Positions 6,036 to 14,038 are shown, counted from the first letter of the stretch. The stretch is DNA of 40,452 bases from Bacteroidota bacterium (GCA_021323535.1 JAJONO010000044.1:1-40452); one strand, 5' to 3'. A program made the numbers and translations. Notes: a model not told the origin generated them from the letters alone.

Positions 6036-7946
6036 ATGAACTTACTTTCTATCAATAATCTTTCAAAGGCCTATGGAACTAAGGTCCTTTTTAAAAACAT
6101 CAGTTTCGGAATTAACTACGGAGAAAAAGTGGCACTTGTAGCCAAGAACGGTTCCGGAAAATCAACGCTCTTTAAAATTTTAAAAGGAAAAGAAATTGCC
6201 GACGAAGGTGAAGTTGTTTTCAGAAGAGATATTACGGTGGGGTTCCTCGATCAGGATTTTGTGTTCAATGAAGAATTAACAATTCAACAATTAATTGACA
6301 CCGCAGATAACAAGTTTGTAAAATCTATCAGGGAATACGATGCGGCAATAAAGGAAAGCGAAACTTCGTCTTCTGATAAATCGGCCGACAGGCTCGAAGA
6401 AGCGCTCAACCAGATGAACCTGAATGACGCCTGGGATTATGAAAAAAATATTGTAGAGATTTTAACGCGTCTTGAAATAAAAAACACGTCGCAGGTCATT
6501 AAAACACTTTCGGGTGGACAAAAAAAACGTGTTGCTCTTGCTTTAACACTGATCAATAAGCCTAACCTCATCATTATGGATGAGCCAACGAACCACCTTG
6601 ATATTGATATGATCGAGTGGCTCGAGAATTATTTACAGGATGGGTCGCTCAGTATTTTACTGGTAACCCACGACCGTTATTTTTTGGATGAAGTTTGTGA
6701 GAAGATCATTGAAATTGATAACCACGAGCTTTACGAATATACAGGCAACTTTGATTATTATATTGAGAAGAAAGCTGAGAGGGAACAGATTAAAAGCGCC
6801 GAAATAGATAAAGCACAGAATTTATACAGAAGAGAAGTTGTGTGGGTGCGAAAAATGCCGAAGGCGAGAACTGTGAAATCGAAGTCGCGTGTAGATGCAT
6901 TTTACGAAATTGAAAAAAGAGCAAAACAAAAACGCGCCGAAAAAAGAATTGAGCTTACTGTAAAGATGCAGAGAATGGGCTCGAAGGTGGTGGAATTGCA
7001 TAAGATCACGAAAAGTTATCCTAATAAAAATATTCTTACCGAACCTTTTACTTATACATTTATTCCCGGCGAAAAAATAGGACTGGTGGGAAAGAACGGT
7101 GTTGGAAAAACAACATTGCTGAATATCATCCAGGGAAAAGAAGAAGTTGATACCGGAAAAGTGCAGTTGGGCGACACCATCGTGTTTGGATATTATTCTC
7201 AGGGAGGATTAAAGATCAATAACGATAAACGTGTTTTAGAAATTGTAAGAGATATTGCGGAACATATTCCTTTAGCCAATGGCGCAAGTTTATCGGCGTC
7301 GCAATTACTCACAAGATTTAATTTCCCTCCCAATGTTCAGCACTCATTCGCGCATACATTAAGCGGTGGAGAAAAAAGGAGATTATACCTTCTTACTGTC
7401 TTAATGAAAAATCCGAATTTCCTGATCCTCGATGAACCTACGAATGATCTGGATATTCTTACACTTCAAACATTGGAAGATTTTCTCGAGGAATTTAAAG
7501 GCTGTGTGCTCATCGTATCTCACGACCGTTACTTTATTGACAGGTTAGTTGATCATACTTTTGTGATGGAAGGGAACGGTGAGATCAAGGATTTTCCGGG
7601 CAACTATACCGAATACAGGAACTGGAAGAGCGAGAAAAAAGATCAGAAAGAGGACGGAGAAAGAGAGCGGAAGATAGTTGAAGAGAAAGTCGAAACAAAG
7701 GCTGTAGAAAAAGTAGTGTCTGAAACTCCAGCGAAAAAACTTTCATACAAAGTGCAACGCGAACTGGAAGAGCTCGAAAAAGAAATTCCTGCCCTCGAAG
7801 AAAAGAAAAAGAAACTCGAGCATGATCTCAGCACTTCTGTTTCAGACTACGATAAAGTAAAAGAGCTCAGTGCTCAAATCAAACAAGTGAGCGATTCTTT
7901 GGAAGTGAAATCGATGAGATGGATGGAGATTCAGGAGGAGATGTAA
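6036..7946 (+). CDS. ABC-F family ATPase, Uup-like
   Basis: A 636-residue soluble protein with two ABC ATPase domains and no membrane segments, as in ABC-F proteins that act on the ribosome. Domain 1: P-loop AKNGSGKST at 36-44, signature LSGGQKKR, Walker B IIMDEPTNHLD. Domain 2: P-loop GKNGVGKTT, signature LSGGEKRR, Walker B LILDEPTNDLD. The charged linker between them (about residues 240-330) includes the KMPKARTVKSKSR segment. The last 70 residues are a predicted antiparallel coiled coil rich in Glu and Lys, the Uup-type C-terminal domain. The first P-loop has Ala in place of the first Gly. The gene follows the upstream secreted protein without a gap. Uup is preferred to EttA because of the C-terminal coiled coil. 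Confidence 0.88.
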   Translation: MNLLSINNLSKAYGTKVLFKNISFGINYGEKVALVAKNGSGKSTLFKILKGKEIADEGEVVFRRDITVGFLDQDFVFNEELTIQQLIDTADNKFVKSIREYDAAIKESETSSSDKSADRLEEALNQMNLNDAWDYEKNIVEILTRLEIKNTSQVIKTLSGGQKKRVALALTLINKPNLIIMDEPTNHLDIDMIEWLENYLQDGSLSILLVTHDRYFLDEVCEKIIEIDNHELYEYTGNFDYYIEKKAEREQIKSAEIDKAQNLYRREVVWVRKMPKARTVKSKSRVDAFYEIEKRAKQKRAEKRIELTVKMQRMGSKVVELHKITKSYPNKNILTEPFTYTFIPGEKIGLVGKNGVGKTTLLNIIQGKEEVDTGKVQLGDTIVFGYYSQGGLKINNDKRVLEIVRDIAEHIPLANGASLSASQLLTRFNFPPNVQHSFAHTLSGGEKRRLYLLTVLMKNPNFLILDEPTNDLDILTLQTLEDFLEEFKGCVLIVSHDRYFIDRLVDHTFVMEGNGEIKDFPGNYTEYRNWKSEKKDQKEDGERERKIVEEKVETKAVEKVVSETPAKKLSYKVQRELEELEKEIPALEEKKKKLEHDLSTSVSDYDKVKELSAQIKQVSDSLEVKSMRWMEIQEEM

Positions 7947-7959
7947 TTCCAGGTAGTAA

Positions 7960-8643
7960 ATGCATAAGAAACAAACCATATCATTGAACTTGCTGTGTTT
8001 ACTTCCTGTTAGTTTAATGATTGGACAGGTCAGAACAAACTGTAGTTATGTTACCCGTAAACAGTTTGGGACTTATGATGTTGATATATGTGTTGGAACC
8101 CTATGTTTAAATTCCGATTCGACCTTCTTTTATTATTCTGGTTGTGAACTTAACTCCTCTAATTCGTTTGGGAAATATGCCGTATTAAACGATCGCTTAA
8201 TTTTGAGCTATAAAAATTTTGATAATTCAAGCTTTGTATGTATAAATAAAAAACCTCAAGATTCAACAAGTTCTACTAGCAAATTAAAGTTTGTAGACAA
8301 GTTAGGTGCCCCTTTTAGGGATCTTATTATTGCCGCGTTCGTTGATCTTAAAAAAAATAAATTTGAAACATTATATACAGATAGTTTAGGCTGGGTTATA
8401 ATTAATTTAAATAAGTTCTCAGAAATCACTTTTCCATACATTAACTCATTAACTGGCCTTAAAAGCTCTATAAAAACACGGGATTTATCTTACGGATCCG
8501 TAATAAAACTAGATATCAATTTATTTGCTAATAAGGTGACTGGAAGCCCGATTAAAAAATCAAATGGTGCAACGCTTCAGATAATTTCTTCTGAGGAGAT
8601 TTGGGACGGAGAGAATATCAGAATGAAGGTCAAAAAGAAATAA
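7960..8643 (+). CDS. Hypothetical secreted protein, AT-rich
   Basis: A 227-residue protein with an N-terminal hydrophobic segment (ISLNLLCLLPVSLMIGQ) that is probably a signal peptide. No family is recognised. The region at about 95-160 (FVDKLGAPFRDLIIAAFVDL, then TDSLGWVIINL) has the look of a carboxypeptidase-regulatory-like strand pattern. The N-terminal part has Gly, Tyr and Ser-rich strands with four cysteines (NCSYV, DICVGTLCL, SGCELN). Base composition is visibly more AT-rich than its neighbours, which suggests either transfer or weak constraint. It starts 13 bases after the ABC-F stop and ends three bases before the next start, so it is likely in the same transcript. Confidence 0.55.
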   Translation: MHKKQTISLNLLCLLPVSLMIGQVRTNCSYVTRKQFGTYDVDICVGTLCLNSDSTFFYYSGCELNSSNSFGKYAVLNDRLILSYKNFDNSSFVCINKKPQDSTSSTSKLKFVDKLGAPFRDLIIAAFVDLKKNKFETLYTDSLGWVIINLNKFSEITFPYINSLTGLKSSIKTRDLSYGSVIKLDINLFANKVTGSPIKKSNGATLQIISSEEIWDGENIRMKVKKK

Positions 8644-8646
8644 AAA

Positions 8647-9414
8647 ATGACCGAAGAAGAATACAAAAAATTCAATCACCAATGCATTCATGAACTTCAG
8701 GATCATCAGGCTAAATTATGGGCCGAACATGATCTTGACGCTTACCCTCGGTGGGACTATGACCAGCATACGGCACTTTTGACATTTTCGGATAATGATG
8801 AGGAAATTAATTTCAGGTTTGTTGAAGTAGGATCGTTCTCAGAAAAATCTAACACATGGAAGTGGGCCTGGGATAACGCCTATGTTCTGGAAAAAGTAAA
8901 GAAGGAAACGTTTGCTGTAAAAGAATTTGGAGAAAAGAATGACATTAAGGAATTATCGGAAGGTTATTTTGAAGCCAATGAAGCCGATGGTTGGGCTATA
9001 ACGGCAGTTACGTGTAAACTTCTTGGAGGAATTGGGGCTTATCGTCCTGTGAGCGACCATCTTCTCGTTTTTATGGTATTGATGGAAGTCGTAGATAACA
9101 AGGAAGCGCAAAAAATCAAAAATAAAGTTGCTGAGGAAATGATATTCTGCGATTGTCATGGAAAGGGAAGAGCGTCTTTTGTTTGCCAACATCTTATTGG
9201 AAAAGGAACCGCCGCCGGTTTTCATGAAGCTTTTGAAACGGAGCAGGGAATGGATCTGCAGGAGGACGATAGTTTTCAAGCTTGGTGCAACGAATGCGAA
9301 GCCGAGCGTTTAAAACAGGGCGAGTGGAACGACGAGAACATAGCTTTCGCAAATATTAAAGTGGTGTGTGAGAGTTGTTATTTCGAAATGAAAGAGCGGA
9401 ATTCTGAGCAATAG
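8647..9414 (+). CDS. DUF6882-like protein with C-terminal Cys/His cluster
   Basis: A 255-residue cytoplasmic protein, no signal peptide. The first 160 residues resemble DUF6882: a W-x-W-x-W core at 71-75 (TWKWAWDN), an acidic middle and GWAITAVTCKLLGG. The C-terminal part carries a likely metal site: C168-x-C170-H171, C180-x-H182, C214-x-x-C217 and C241-x-x-C244, within FCDCHGKGRASFVCQHL, AWCNECE and VVCESCYFEMKE. Such Cys-x-Cys-His plus Cys-x-His modules occur in proteins of unknown function. The gene is three bases after the previous one. No role in a defence or toxin system is shown by its surroundings. DUF assignment is from motif memory and is moderately sure. Confidence 0.6.
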   Translation: MTEEEYKKFNHQCIHELQDHQAKLWAEHDLDAYPRWDYDQHTALLTFSDNDEEINFRFVEVGSFSEKSNTWKWAWDNAYVLEKVKKETFAVKEFGEKNDIKELSEGYFEANEADGWAITAVTCKLLGGIGAYRPVSDHLLVFMVLMEVVDNKEAQKIKNKVAEEMIFCDCHGKGRASFVCQHLIGKGTAAGFHEAFETEQGMDLQEDDSFQAWCNECEAERLKQGEWNDENIAFANIKVVCESCYFEMKERNSEQ

Positions 9415-9434
9415 ATGTCCTGAATTGTTTTCAT

Positions 9435-9442
9435 TACATTTG
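9435..9442 (+). promoter_or_regulatory. Putative -7 box (TACATTTG) five bases before an ATG
   Basis: TACATTTG matches TAnnTTTG; it ends five bases before the ATG at 9448. Alternative in-frame ATGs at 9454 and 9457 would leave a 6-9 nt leader. Confidence 0.4.
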
Positions 9443-9447
9443 TTTTA

Positions 9448-9966
9448 ATGCGAATGATGTCATTAAAATATACAGTAACAATTTTTCTTCTTATTCTTTC
9501 TCCTCTCGCTTTTTCTCAAACAAAAAAATCATCTCCAGTTACCAACTTCCATCAATTCGACCTCATCAAAAAAAATGATTCTGTAAGATGGGCCATGACG
9601 ACTAATAAAATAAAATTTTCGAAAACTCATCTTGATACAATAAAAAGTAAGCCTTATCTCGATTCTATTGACTGGTTCCTGAAAAAACACCCTTACACAA
9701 GAGTGGAAATTTTTTTATCGAAGGACGACACTCCATCAAAACCTTATGGTAAAACCGATGCAGCACAAAGTCAAACGAAGGACCTGGTGGAATATCTTAT
9801 GAAAAAGGGAACAGATATTCAGCGGCTGCTTCATAACGGAAGTTGCGATTGTTTAAGAATGAAGGCAGACGATAAACCAGTTGTTATTCCAAAGAAAAAA
9901 AATACGGGTATAATTTTCACTCACATCCGCATATTATCGGAAGATTTTAAAGACCCTAATAAATAA
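9448..9966 (+). CDS. Secreted protein with degenerate OmpA-like domain
   Basis: A 172-residue protein with a signal peptide (YTVTIFLLILSPLAFSQ). The rest follows the OmpA C-terminal (PF00691) pattern in outline: a strand with NKIKFSK, LDSIDWFLKKHPYTRVEIFL in the helix-strand position, then a helix with QTKDLVEYLMKKGTDIQRLLHNG, matching the usual helix that ends in a glycine after RL. The peptidoglycan-contacting Asp and Arg of the canonical motif (HTD and LSxxRA) are not visible: the equivalents are SKDDT and AAQSQT. The domain may have lost peptidoglycan binding or changed ligand. The assignment is inference from pattern, not strong identity. The start could also be the ATG at 9454 or 9457. 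Confidence 0.5.
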   Translation: MRMMSLKYTVTIFLLILSPLAFSQTKKSSPVTNFHQFDLIKKNDSVRWAMTTNKIKFSKTHLDTIKSKPYLDSIDWFLKKHPYTRVEIFLSKDDTPSKPYGKTDAAQSQTKDLVEYLMKKGTDIQRLLHNGSCDCLRMKADDKPVVIPKKKNTGIIFTHIRILSEDFKDPNK

Positions 9967-10171
9967 TCCACCAGGGTTGAGATATATTTTAAGGAGTTGA
10001 TAAAAAGTTCCGGTAAATCAACAATACTTTAAAACACTCCAACTAAATTCCAACAGCATTAATCAAATTTTTGTGATCACTTGTATAATTTTCATGTACA
10101 GTAAATCATGTGTTTGTTAAATCGAAGCAGTATTTCGTAAATCGGTAAAAAATGGTTGTCCATCTTCAACT

Positions 10172-10179
10172 TATTTTTG
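10172..10179 (+). promoter_or_regulatory. Putative -7 box (TATTTTTG) upstream of the XRE gene
   Basis: TATTTTTG matches TAnnTTTG, 36 bases before the ATG at 10216. It lies in the 249-base gap after the OmpA-like gene, which holds nothing else recognisable. The same 13-mer around it occurs before the GxxExxY gene. Confidence 0.35.
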
Positions 10180-10215
10180 AGCACTGGATAAAATTTTTGA
10201 AAACCAGAATTTCTT

Positions 10216-10587
10216 ATGCTCATCTTTAATGTTAATCAGATTTTCAAGGCCCGTGGTATAGATAGGCCGCTTGTATTTCTTGTCAATATAGGCTTTACAA
10301 GTACAATGGCGCATAATATTTTAAATAATAAAACAAATTCTATCCGTTTAAGTGCTATCGAAAATATATGCAGGCATCTCAACTGCACACCTAACGATAT
10401 TCTCACATGGGTTCCGGAAAAAAACAGGCCAATAAGAGAAAATCATCCTTTAACGGCACTTAAATTTCGCGAAGAAAATTTTAATCTTCAGGAAATAGTT
10501 AAAACAATGCCATTGGAAGAACTCAGACAATTTATGGATGCGTTTAATAATCTGAAAGGAAATAAAGAAGGAGATAAGGAAGGGTAG
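10216..10587 (+). CDS. XRE/Cro-CI-type helix-turn-helix transcriptional regulator
   Basis: A 123-residue DNA-binding protein. Residues 5-65 form a HTH_26/XRE-like domain: a first helix (NVNQIFKARGI), the recognition pair (FTSTMAHNILNNKTNSIRLSAIENICRHLNC) and the typical closing TPNDILTWVPE. The C-terminal 50 residues are charged, with a helix MPLEELRQFMDAFNNLK that could mediate dimerisation. It has no toxin gene beside it and no phage genes nearby, so it looks like a solitary regulator whose targets are unknown. Confidence 0.8.
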   Translation: MLIFNVNQIFKARGIDRPLVFLVNIGFTSTMAHNILNNKTNSIRLSAIENICRHLNCTPNDILTWVPEKNRPIRENHPLTALKFREENFNLQEIVKTMPLEELRQFMDAFNNLKGNKEGDKEG

Positions 10588-10648
10588 ACAGATTGAGATA
10601 TTTCTCTATCTTTAATCTATGTTTACAACCGACTATTCCTGTTACCTT

Positions 10649-11224
10649 ATGAAAAAGAAACACGCCAATTGGATGGGTTTCTTTATGGCTATGGCCATTA
10701 CAGCCGCCGTGGGTCTTGGCGTTTTATTATACGCCGGAGAACAGGCCCCACGTGGCGCCGAAAATGTAATGCCTTTCTTATGGGTGGGCATGGGTATATT
10801 TACAGCGCTAAGCATCTGGATATGGACAGCGAAACGTTTCAAACTTATTATTGATGGAAGAAACGATAAGCTGACGGTTGATATACAAGACCCCGCCCTT
10901 GGAGCTCCTCTTATCATTTCAACACCATTTAAACTTTCCTGCCAATGGACAGAACAATACATGGGTAAAGGCGCAAAAATGAAATTATTATACGTTACAC
11001 TCATTGATGTTAAGGGAGAATTGATGGTTACTTTTGAAGGCTCCCTTGGTTCGGCACATACGGTTCCTTCTAAATTTGAATTTATTGATGTTATGAACGC
11101 GCGTGATTTTGAGCGGATGAAAGTCGCGCCCATTTCATACAGCACGGGAAAGGTTCGAGATGTTGCATCTGAGATACATGCCTATCTAACGTATCTTGAA
11201 CGTAAAAAATTATCCGTAAAATAA
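10649..11224 (+). CDS. Two-TM membrane protein of unknown function
   Basis: A 191-residue protein starting MKKKHANW, with two predicted membrane helices (FFMAMAITAAVGLGVLLY and VMPFLWVGMGIFTALSIWIW) and a cytoplasmic domain of about 130 residues rich in beta strands (FKLIIDGRNDKLTVDIQ, KMKLLYVTLIDVKGELMVTF). This layout, a short two-helix anchor plus a PH-like beta domain, is common among small membrane proteins but no family is recognised. An in-frame ATG at 10619 would add ten residues; TATCTTTA, a near match to TAnnTTTG, ends four bases before it, so a leaderless start there cannot be excluded. Confidence 0.6.
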   Translation: MKKKHANWMGFFMAMAITAAVGLGVLLYAGEQAPRGAENVMPFLWVGMGIFTALSIWIWTAKRFKLIIDGRNDKLTVDIQDPALGAPLIISTPFKLSCQWTEQYMGKGAKMKLLYVTLIDVKGELMVTFEGSLGSAHTVPSKFEFIDVMNARDFERMKVAPISYSTGKVRDVASEIHAYLTYLERKKLSVK

Positions 11225-11451
11225 ACAGGTCGCTCCTACGGAGCTCAAAAATTTTGTACGAAATTTTCTATGAACAAGTTGGCTCTACGGGACTCGAGGA
11301 GGTTGGAATTACATGATCTGGAAACAATCGTTTCTATGGAAGTCAACAAGAAATTTATATCAATACTATTTTCATAAAACAGCTTAATTTGTATGTTGTT
11401 AATTCTTTAAACGAAGTTCCGTGTGTTGTTAGTCCCGTAGGGACGACCTGT
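11225..11451. repeat. Repeat element with paired hairpin ends between convergent genes
   Basis: A 21-nt arm at 11225-11245 (starting ACAGGTCG) and its imperfect inverted copy at 11431-11451 (ending CGACCTGT) match at 17 of 21 positions. Each arm contains its own short hairpin, GCTCC-TAC-GGAGC on the left and GTCCC-GTA-GGGAC on the right; the four differences between arms are compensatory within each hairpin. A third partial copy (CTCTACGGGACTC) lies at 11283-11295. The segment fills most of the 251 bases between two convergent genes and has no open reading frame of note. Confidence 0.75.
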
Positions 11452-11475
11452 TAGACTTCCGGAAAATAAAAATTA

Positions 11476-12228
11476 TTATTGTTTCTTAAAGAATGTCTTC
11501 ATGAACTCACTCGCGAATACAAAATCAAAAAGTTCCGCATTTTTCGTTCCCAGGATTTCTGTTTTATCTCCCGTCCACCAGTTTTCTCCTTTGTAAACAA
11601 ACATAATGTTATCTCCGATCTCGATAACGGAATTCATGTCGTGAGTAATAATGATAGTAGTGATGCCAAACTCTACTGTAATATCTTTAATAAGATCATC
11701 AATGATAATAGATGTTTTAGGATCGAGACCCGAGTTGGGTTCATCACAGAATAAATATCTTGGATTATTGGCAATAGCCCTTGCAAGCGCGGCACGTTTT
11801 TTCATACCACCACTGAGCTCGGCCGGATAAAGATGATTTCTTCCTTCAAGTTTTACTTTCTGCAGACAGAAATTTACGCGATCGAGTTTTTCGGCCTTGC
11901 TTAAATCTGTAAACATGTCGAGCGGGAAACGTACATTTTCTTCAACGGTTTGCGAATCGAATAAGGCGCCGCCCTGAAAAAGCATACCTATTTTTTTGCG
12001 CACTTCCTGTTTTTCTTTTACACCAAGTACCGGAAAATTTTGTCCGTCGAATAACACATCTCCACTATCCACTTCGTGTAATCCCACCATCAATTTAAGA
12101 ATGGTTGTTTTTCCGCAACCACTTTCTCCAATAATAAGATTGGTCATTGACGGCTGAAACGTGAACGATACATCTTTTACAACATGCCTGTCGCCAAATG
12201 TTTTATTTATGTTCCTGATCTCGATCAC
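11476..12228 (-). CDS. mlaF: ABC transporter ATP-binding protein, MlaF-like
   Basis: A 250-residue ATPase of the MlaF type that drives phospholipid movement between inner and outer membranes. P-loop GESGCGKTT at about 34-42, Q-loop in MLFQGGALFDS, signature LSGGMKKRAALARA, Walker B LFCDEPNSGLD and H-loop TIIITHDMNSV are all intact; the GMKKR signature and DEPNSGLD are typical of the MlaF group. It starts at GTG (12226-12228), overlapping the mlaE stop by four bases (GTGA), so the two are translationally coupled. MlaB, MlaC and MlaD are not in the neighbourhood; in many Bacteroidota the MCE protein is encoded elsewhere or just outside such a pair. Confidence 0.88.
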   Translation of the reverse strand: MIEIRNINKTFGDRHVVKDVSFTFQPSMTNLIIGESGCGKTTILKLMVGLHEVDSGDVLFDGQNFPVLGVKEKQEVRKKIGMLFQGGALFDSQTVEENVRFPLDMFTDLSKAEKLDRVNFCLQKVKLEGRNHLYPAELSGGMKKRAALARAIANNPRYLFCDEPNSGLDPKTSIIIDDLIKDITVEFGITTIIITHDMNSVIEIGDNIMFVYKGENWWTGDKTEILGTKNAELFDFVFASEFMKTFFKKQ

Positions 12229-12968
12229 CGGTGGAAGAAGATATTGGTGAGAATTAATCCGAACAACAGGATAAGAATACTGCTGTAAACAACCGCGCTG
12301 GTACTGCTCTTACCGACTTCGAGCGCGCCGCCACTGGTATGGTAACCGTAATACGAAGAAACAGATGTAATGAGGTAAGCGAAAACGATCACTTTAGTGA
12401 ATGAGTAATATAATTTCCATGGTTCAAAGAAAGCCTGTATCCCGAAAATATATTGATATTCGGTGCAAGCTCCGGAAGCAGTTCCCATAAAATATCCGCC
12501 CCATATCCCCAGGAACATACTTAACGCGATAAGGAAAGGGAAGATAAGCACAGCCGCCGCGATCTTAGGAAAAATAAGATAACCCGCTGAATTGATTCCC
12601 ATGATCTCAAGCGCGTCAATTTGCTCTGTAATTCTCATAGCGCCTATCTCGGAGGCAATGTTAGAGCCTACTTTTCCTGCAAGAATAAGACATACAATGG
12701 TTGGACTGAATTCAAGCAAAATACTTTCGCGCGTAGTGAAACCAACTGCGTAGAGTGGAACGAGAGGACTTGTAAAACCAAAGGCGGCCTGAATGGTAAT
12801 GATACCCCCCATAAATATTGAAATGATAGCGATGATAGGCATTGAAGAAATACCAATACTGTTGATCTCATGTAAGATCTGGCGCCAGTAAACGCTCAGT
12901 TTTTCGGGCTTGCTGAACACCCTGAACATTAACATAAAGTAACGTCCGATATGGAAAAACGGGTTCAT
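12225..12968 (-). CDS. mlaE: ABC transporter permease, MlaE family
   Basis: A 247-residue inner-membrane permease with about five to six hydrophobic segments. The MlaE family core is clear: EFSPTIVCLILAGKVGSNIA followed by EIGAMRITEQIDALEIMG, the coupling region that contacts the ATPase. It is first in a two-gene operon with the ATPase (four-base overlap). In the Mla pathway this pair powers lipid transport to keep outer-membrane asymmetry. Its start (ATG at 12966-12968) is close to the divergent small lipoprotein gene; the two may share a regulatory region of about 50 bases. Confidence 0.9.
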   Translation of the reverse strand: MNPFFHIGRYFMLMFRVFSKPEKLSVYWRQILHEINSIGISSMPIIAIISIFMGGIITIQAAFGFTSPLVPLYAVGFTTRESILLEFSPTIVCLILAGKVGSNIASEIGAMRITEQIDALEIMGINSAGYLIFPKIAAAVLIFPFLIALSMFLGIWGGYFMGTASGACTEYQYIFGIQAFFEPWKLYYSFTKVIVFAYLITSVSSYYGYHTSGGALEVGKSSTSAVVYSSILILLFGLILTNIFFHR

Positions 12969-12999
12969 CTTGAAGACCTAAAAGTACTAAATAATTATG

Positions 13000-13007
13000 T
13001 ATATTTG
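13000..13007 (+). promoter_or_regulatory. Putative -7 box (TATATTTG) for the small lipoprotein
   Basis: TATATTTG matches TAnnTTTG and ends 12 bases before the ATG at 13020, a normal distance for a short leader. A TTG at 12970-12972 is a possible but distant -33 element. Confidence 0.45.
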
Positions 13008-13019
13008 TTATACACCGCC

Positions 13020-13184
13020 ATGTTTAAACGTTACCTTTTACTCTTATTGATGAGCGCGCTTTTCATGGGCACGCTGGAGAGTTGTTTCCTTTTCAGAGGT
13101 AAAAACAAGTGCGATTCATGCCCTGGGATCCTTAAGTATAAAAAGACAAAAAAGGTAAGAAAAGCCAGTAAAGGGTCTATATAG
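13020..13184 (+). CDS. Small lipoprotein-like peptide, 54 residues
   Basis: A 54-residue product: hydrophobic leader MFKRYLLLLLMSALFMGTLE followed by SC at a plausible lipobox (TLESC), then FLFRGKNKCDSCPGILKYKK and a strongly basic tail. The CxxC pair in the short mature part and the basic C-terminus are the only notable features. The start at 13020 is chosen because a TAnnTTTG box lies just upstream; a longer frame from 12951 would overlap the divergent mlaE start. Small exported basic peptides of this kind are common in Bacteroidota and usually uncharacterised. Confidence 0.55.
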   Translation: MFKRYLLLLLMSALFMGTLESCFLFRGKNKCDSCPGILKYKKTKKVRKASKGSI

Positions 13185-13225
13185 TGCCCCTTCATTTTTA
13201 ATTCTACATTTCTAATTTAAAATTT

Positions 13226-14038
13226 CTAGTAAGCTGCTTCCACATGAAAGCCCACACCTACAGGTACCGCTTTTTCCCATTTATCCTGGCTGGCCTTTCT
13301 GAAGTAAGTGGCGCTTCCTACCAGTTTGGTAGAGAACATTAATCCTGTAACGTCACCCAGGTCCTTGATCCATTCAAGCGCAACAAATACATCGTCATCC
13401 ACAAAGATGTTGTACGGTCTCAAATCAAATTCTATTATTCCTGTTTTTTCTTTGGGTTCAACAATAATGTTTTGTTTGAGAATATTTTCCTTAGGATAAC
13501 CTTTTTCGTCCACCGAATAAATATTTAAACGGAAGAGCGCTTTATCGAGTGTGTTTTTCACAACATTTACTTTAAATGAGCGCAGGTGTGTTTGTTTTGC
13601 TTTTACATTCAGCCTAATTGCCATTTCGGCTCCAAGGTTATTTTTCTTAAAGCCTGCGCTTACACTGGTGTGAACGGTATTGTTTCCCAGGGTTTTTACT
13701 TTAACGCTTTTTGGAGTTACCGCCACTTCGGCCAGATTAACAGCTTCCTGTTGCAGAATTATTTTTGAAAGCGAAGCCGCTTGCGGAACCGTAAATGTTT
13801 TTGGTTTATAACCAATAAGCGAAACGCGGACTTTTTCTTTAGCCAGACTGTCGGGCACAACAAAGCTGTATTCTCCTTTTTCATTCGTAACAGTTCCAAC
13901 GCCTTTGCCAATAATACCTATGTTGGCAAACTCAATGGGCTGGCCATTGGTACTATCGCTTAAAACTCCTTTACAGGTATGTTGTGGAAATAAATAAAGC
14001 ACAGAGCATAAAAGAAAAGCGAAGAGAAAATTTTTCAT
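13226..14038 (-). CDS. Secreted CarboxypepD_reg-like domain protein
   Basis: A 270-residue protein with a signal peptide (MKNFLFAFLLCSVLYLFPQ). Residues about 22-95 form a carboxypeptidase-regulatory-like beta sandwich (KGVLSDSTNGQPIEFANIGI, GTVTNEKGEYSFVVPDS, VRVSLIGYKPKTFTV), usually the N-terminal part of TonB receptors or other outer-membrane proteins. The remaining 175 residues are a beta-rich domain (FRLNIYSVDEKGYPKENIL, IEFDLRPYNIFVDDDVFVAL) without a barrel or sorting domain. This stand-alone architecture is common in Bacteroidota, and its role is not established. The gene is convergent with the small lipoprotein. Confidence 0.7.
   Translation of the reverse strand: MKNFLFAFLLCSVLYLFPQHTCKGVLSDSTNGQPIEFANIGIIGKGVGTVTNEKGEYSFVVPDSLAKEKVRVSLIGYKPKTFTVPQAASLSKIILQQEAVNLAEVAVTPKSVKVKTLGNNTVHTSVSAGFKKNNLGAEMAIRLNVKAKQTHLRSFKVNVVKNTLDKALFRLNIYSVDEKGYPKENILKQNIIVEPKEKTGIIEFDLRPYNIFVDDDVFVALEWIKDLGDVTGLMFSTKLVGSATYFRKASQDKWEKAVPVGVGFHVEAAY

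Noticed and set aside
8647-9414. Defence or toxin-immunity gene
   Set aside because: Cys/His clusters are suggestive, but no neighbouring toxin, nuclease, or known defence gene supports it.
9967-10215. Intergenic gap searched for an RNA gene or riboswitch
   Set aside because: Only a possible -7 box and a weak GGAGT/ACTCC pairing are seen, not enough for a call.
10642-11145. 167-codon minus frame opposite the two-TM gene
   Set aside because: The plus frame has membrane helices and sensible residue use; the minus product is low in plausibility and unsupported by any domain.
11476-12968. Complete Mla operon
   Set aside because: Only the permease and ATPase are present; no MlaB, MlaC or MlaD-like gene is found in the window.
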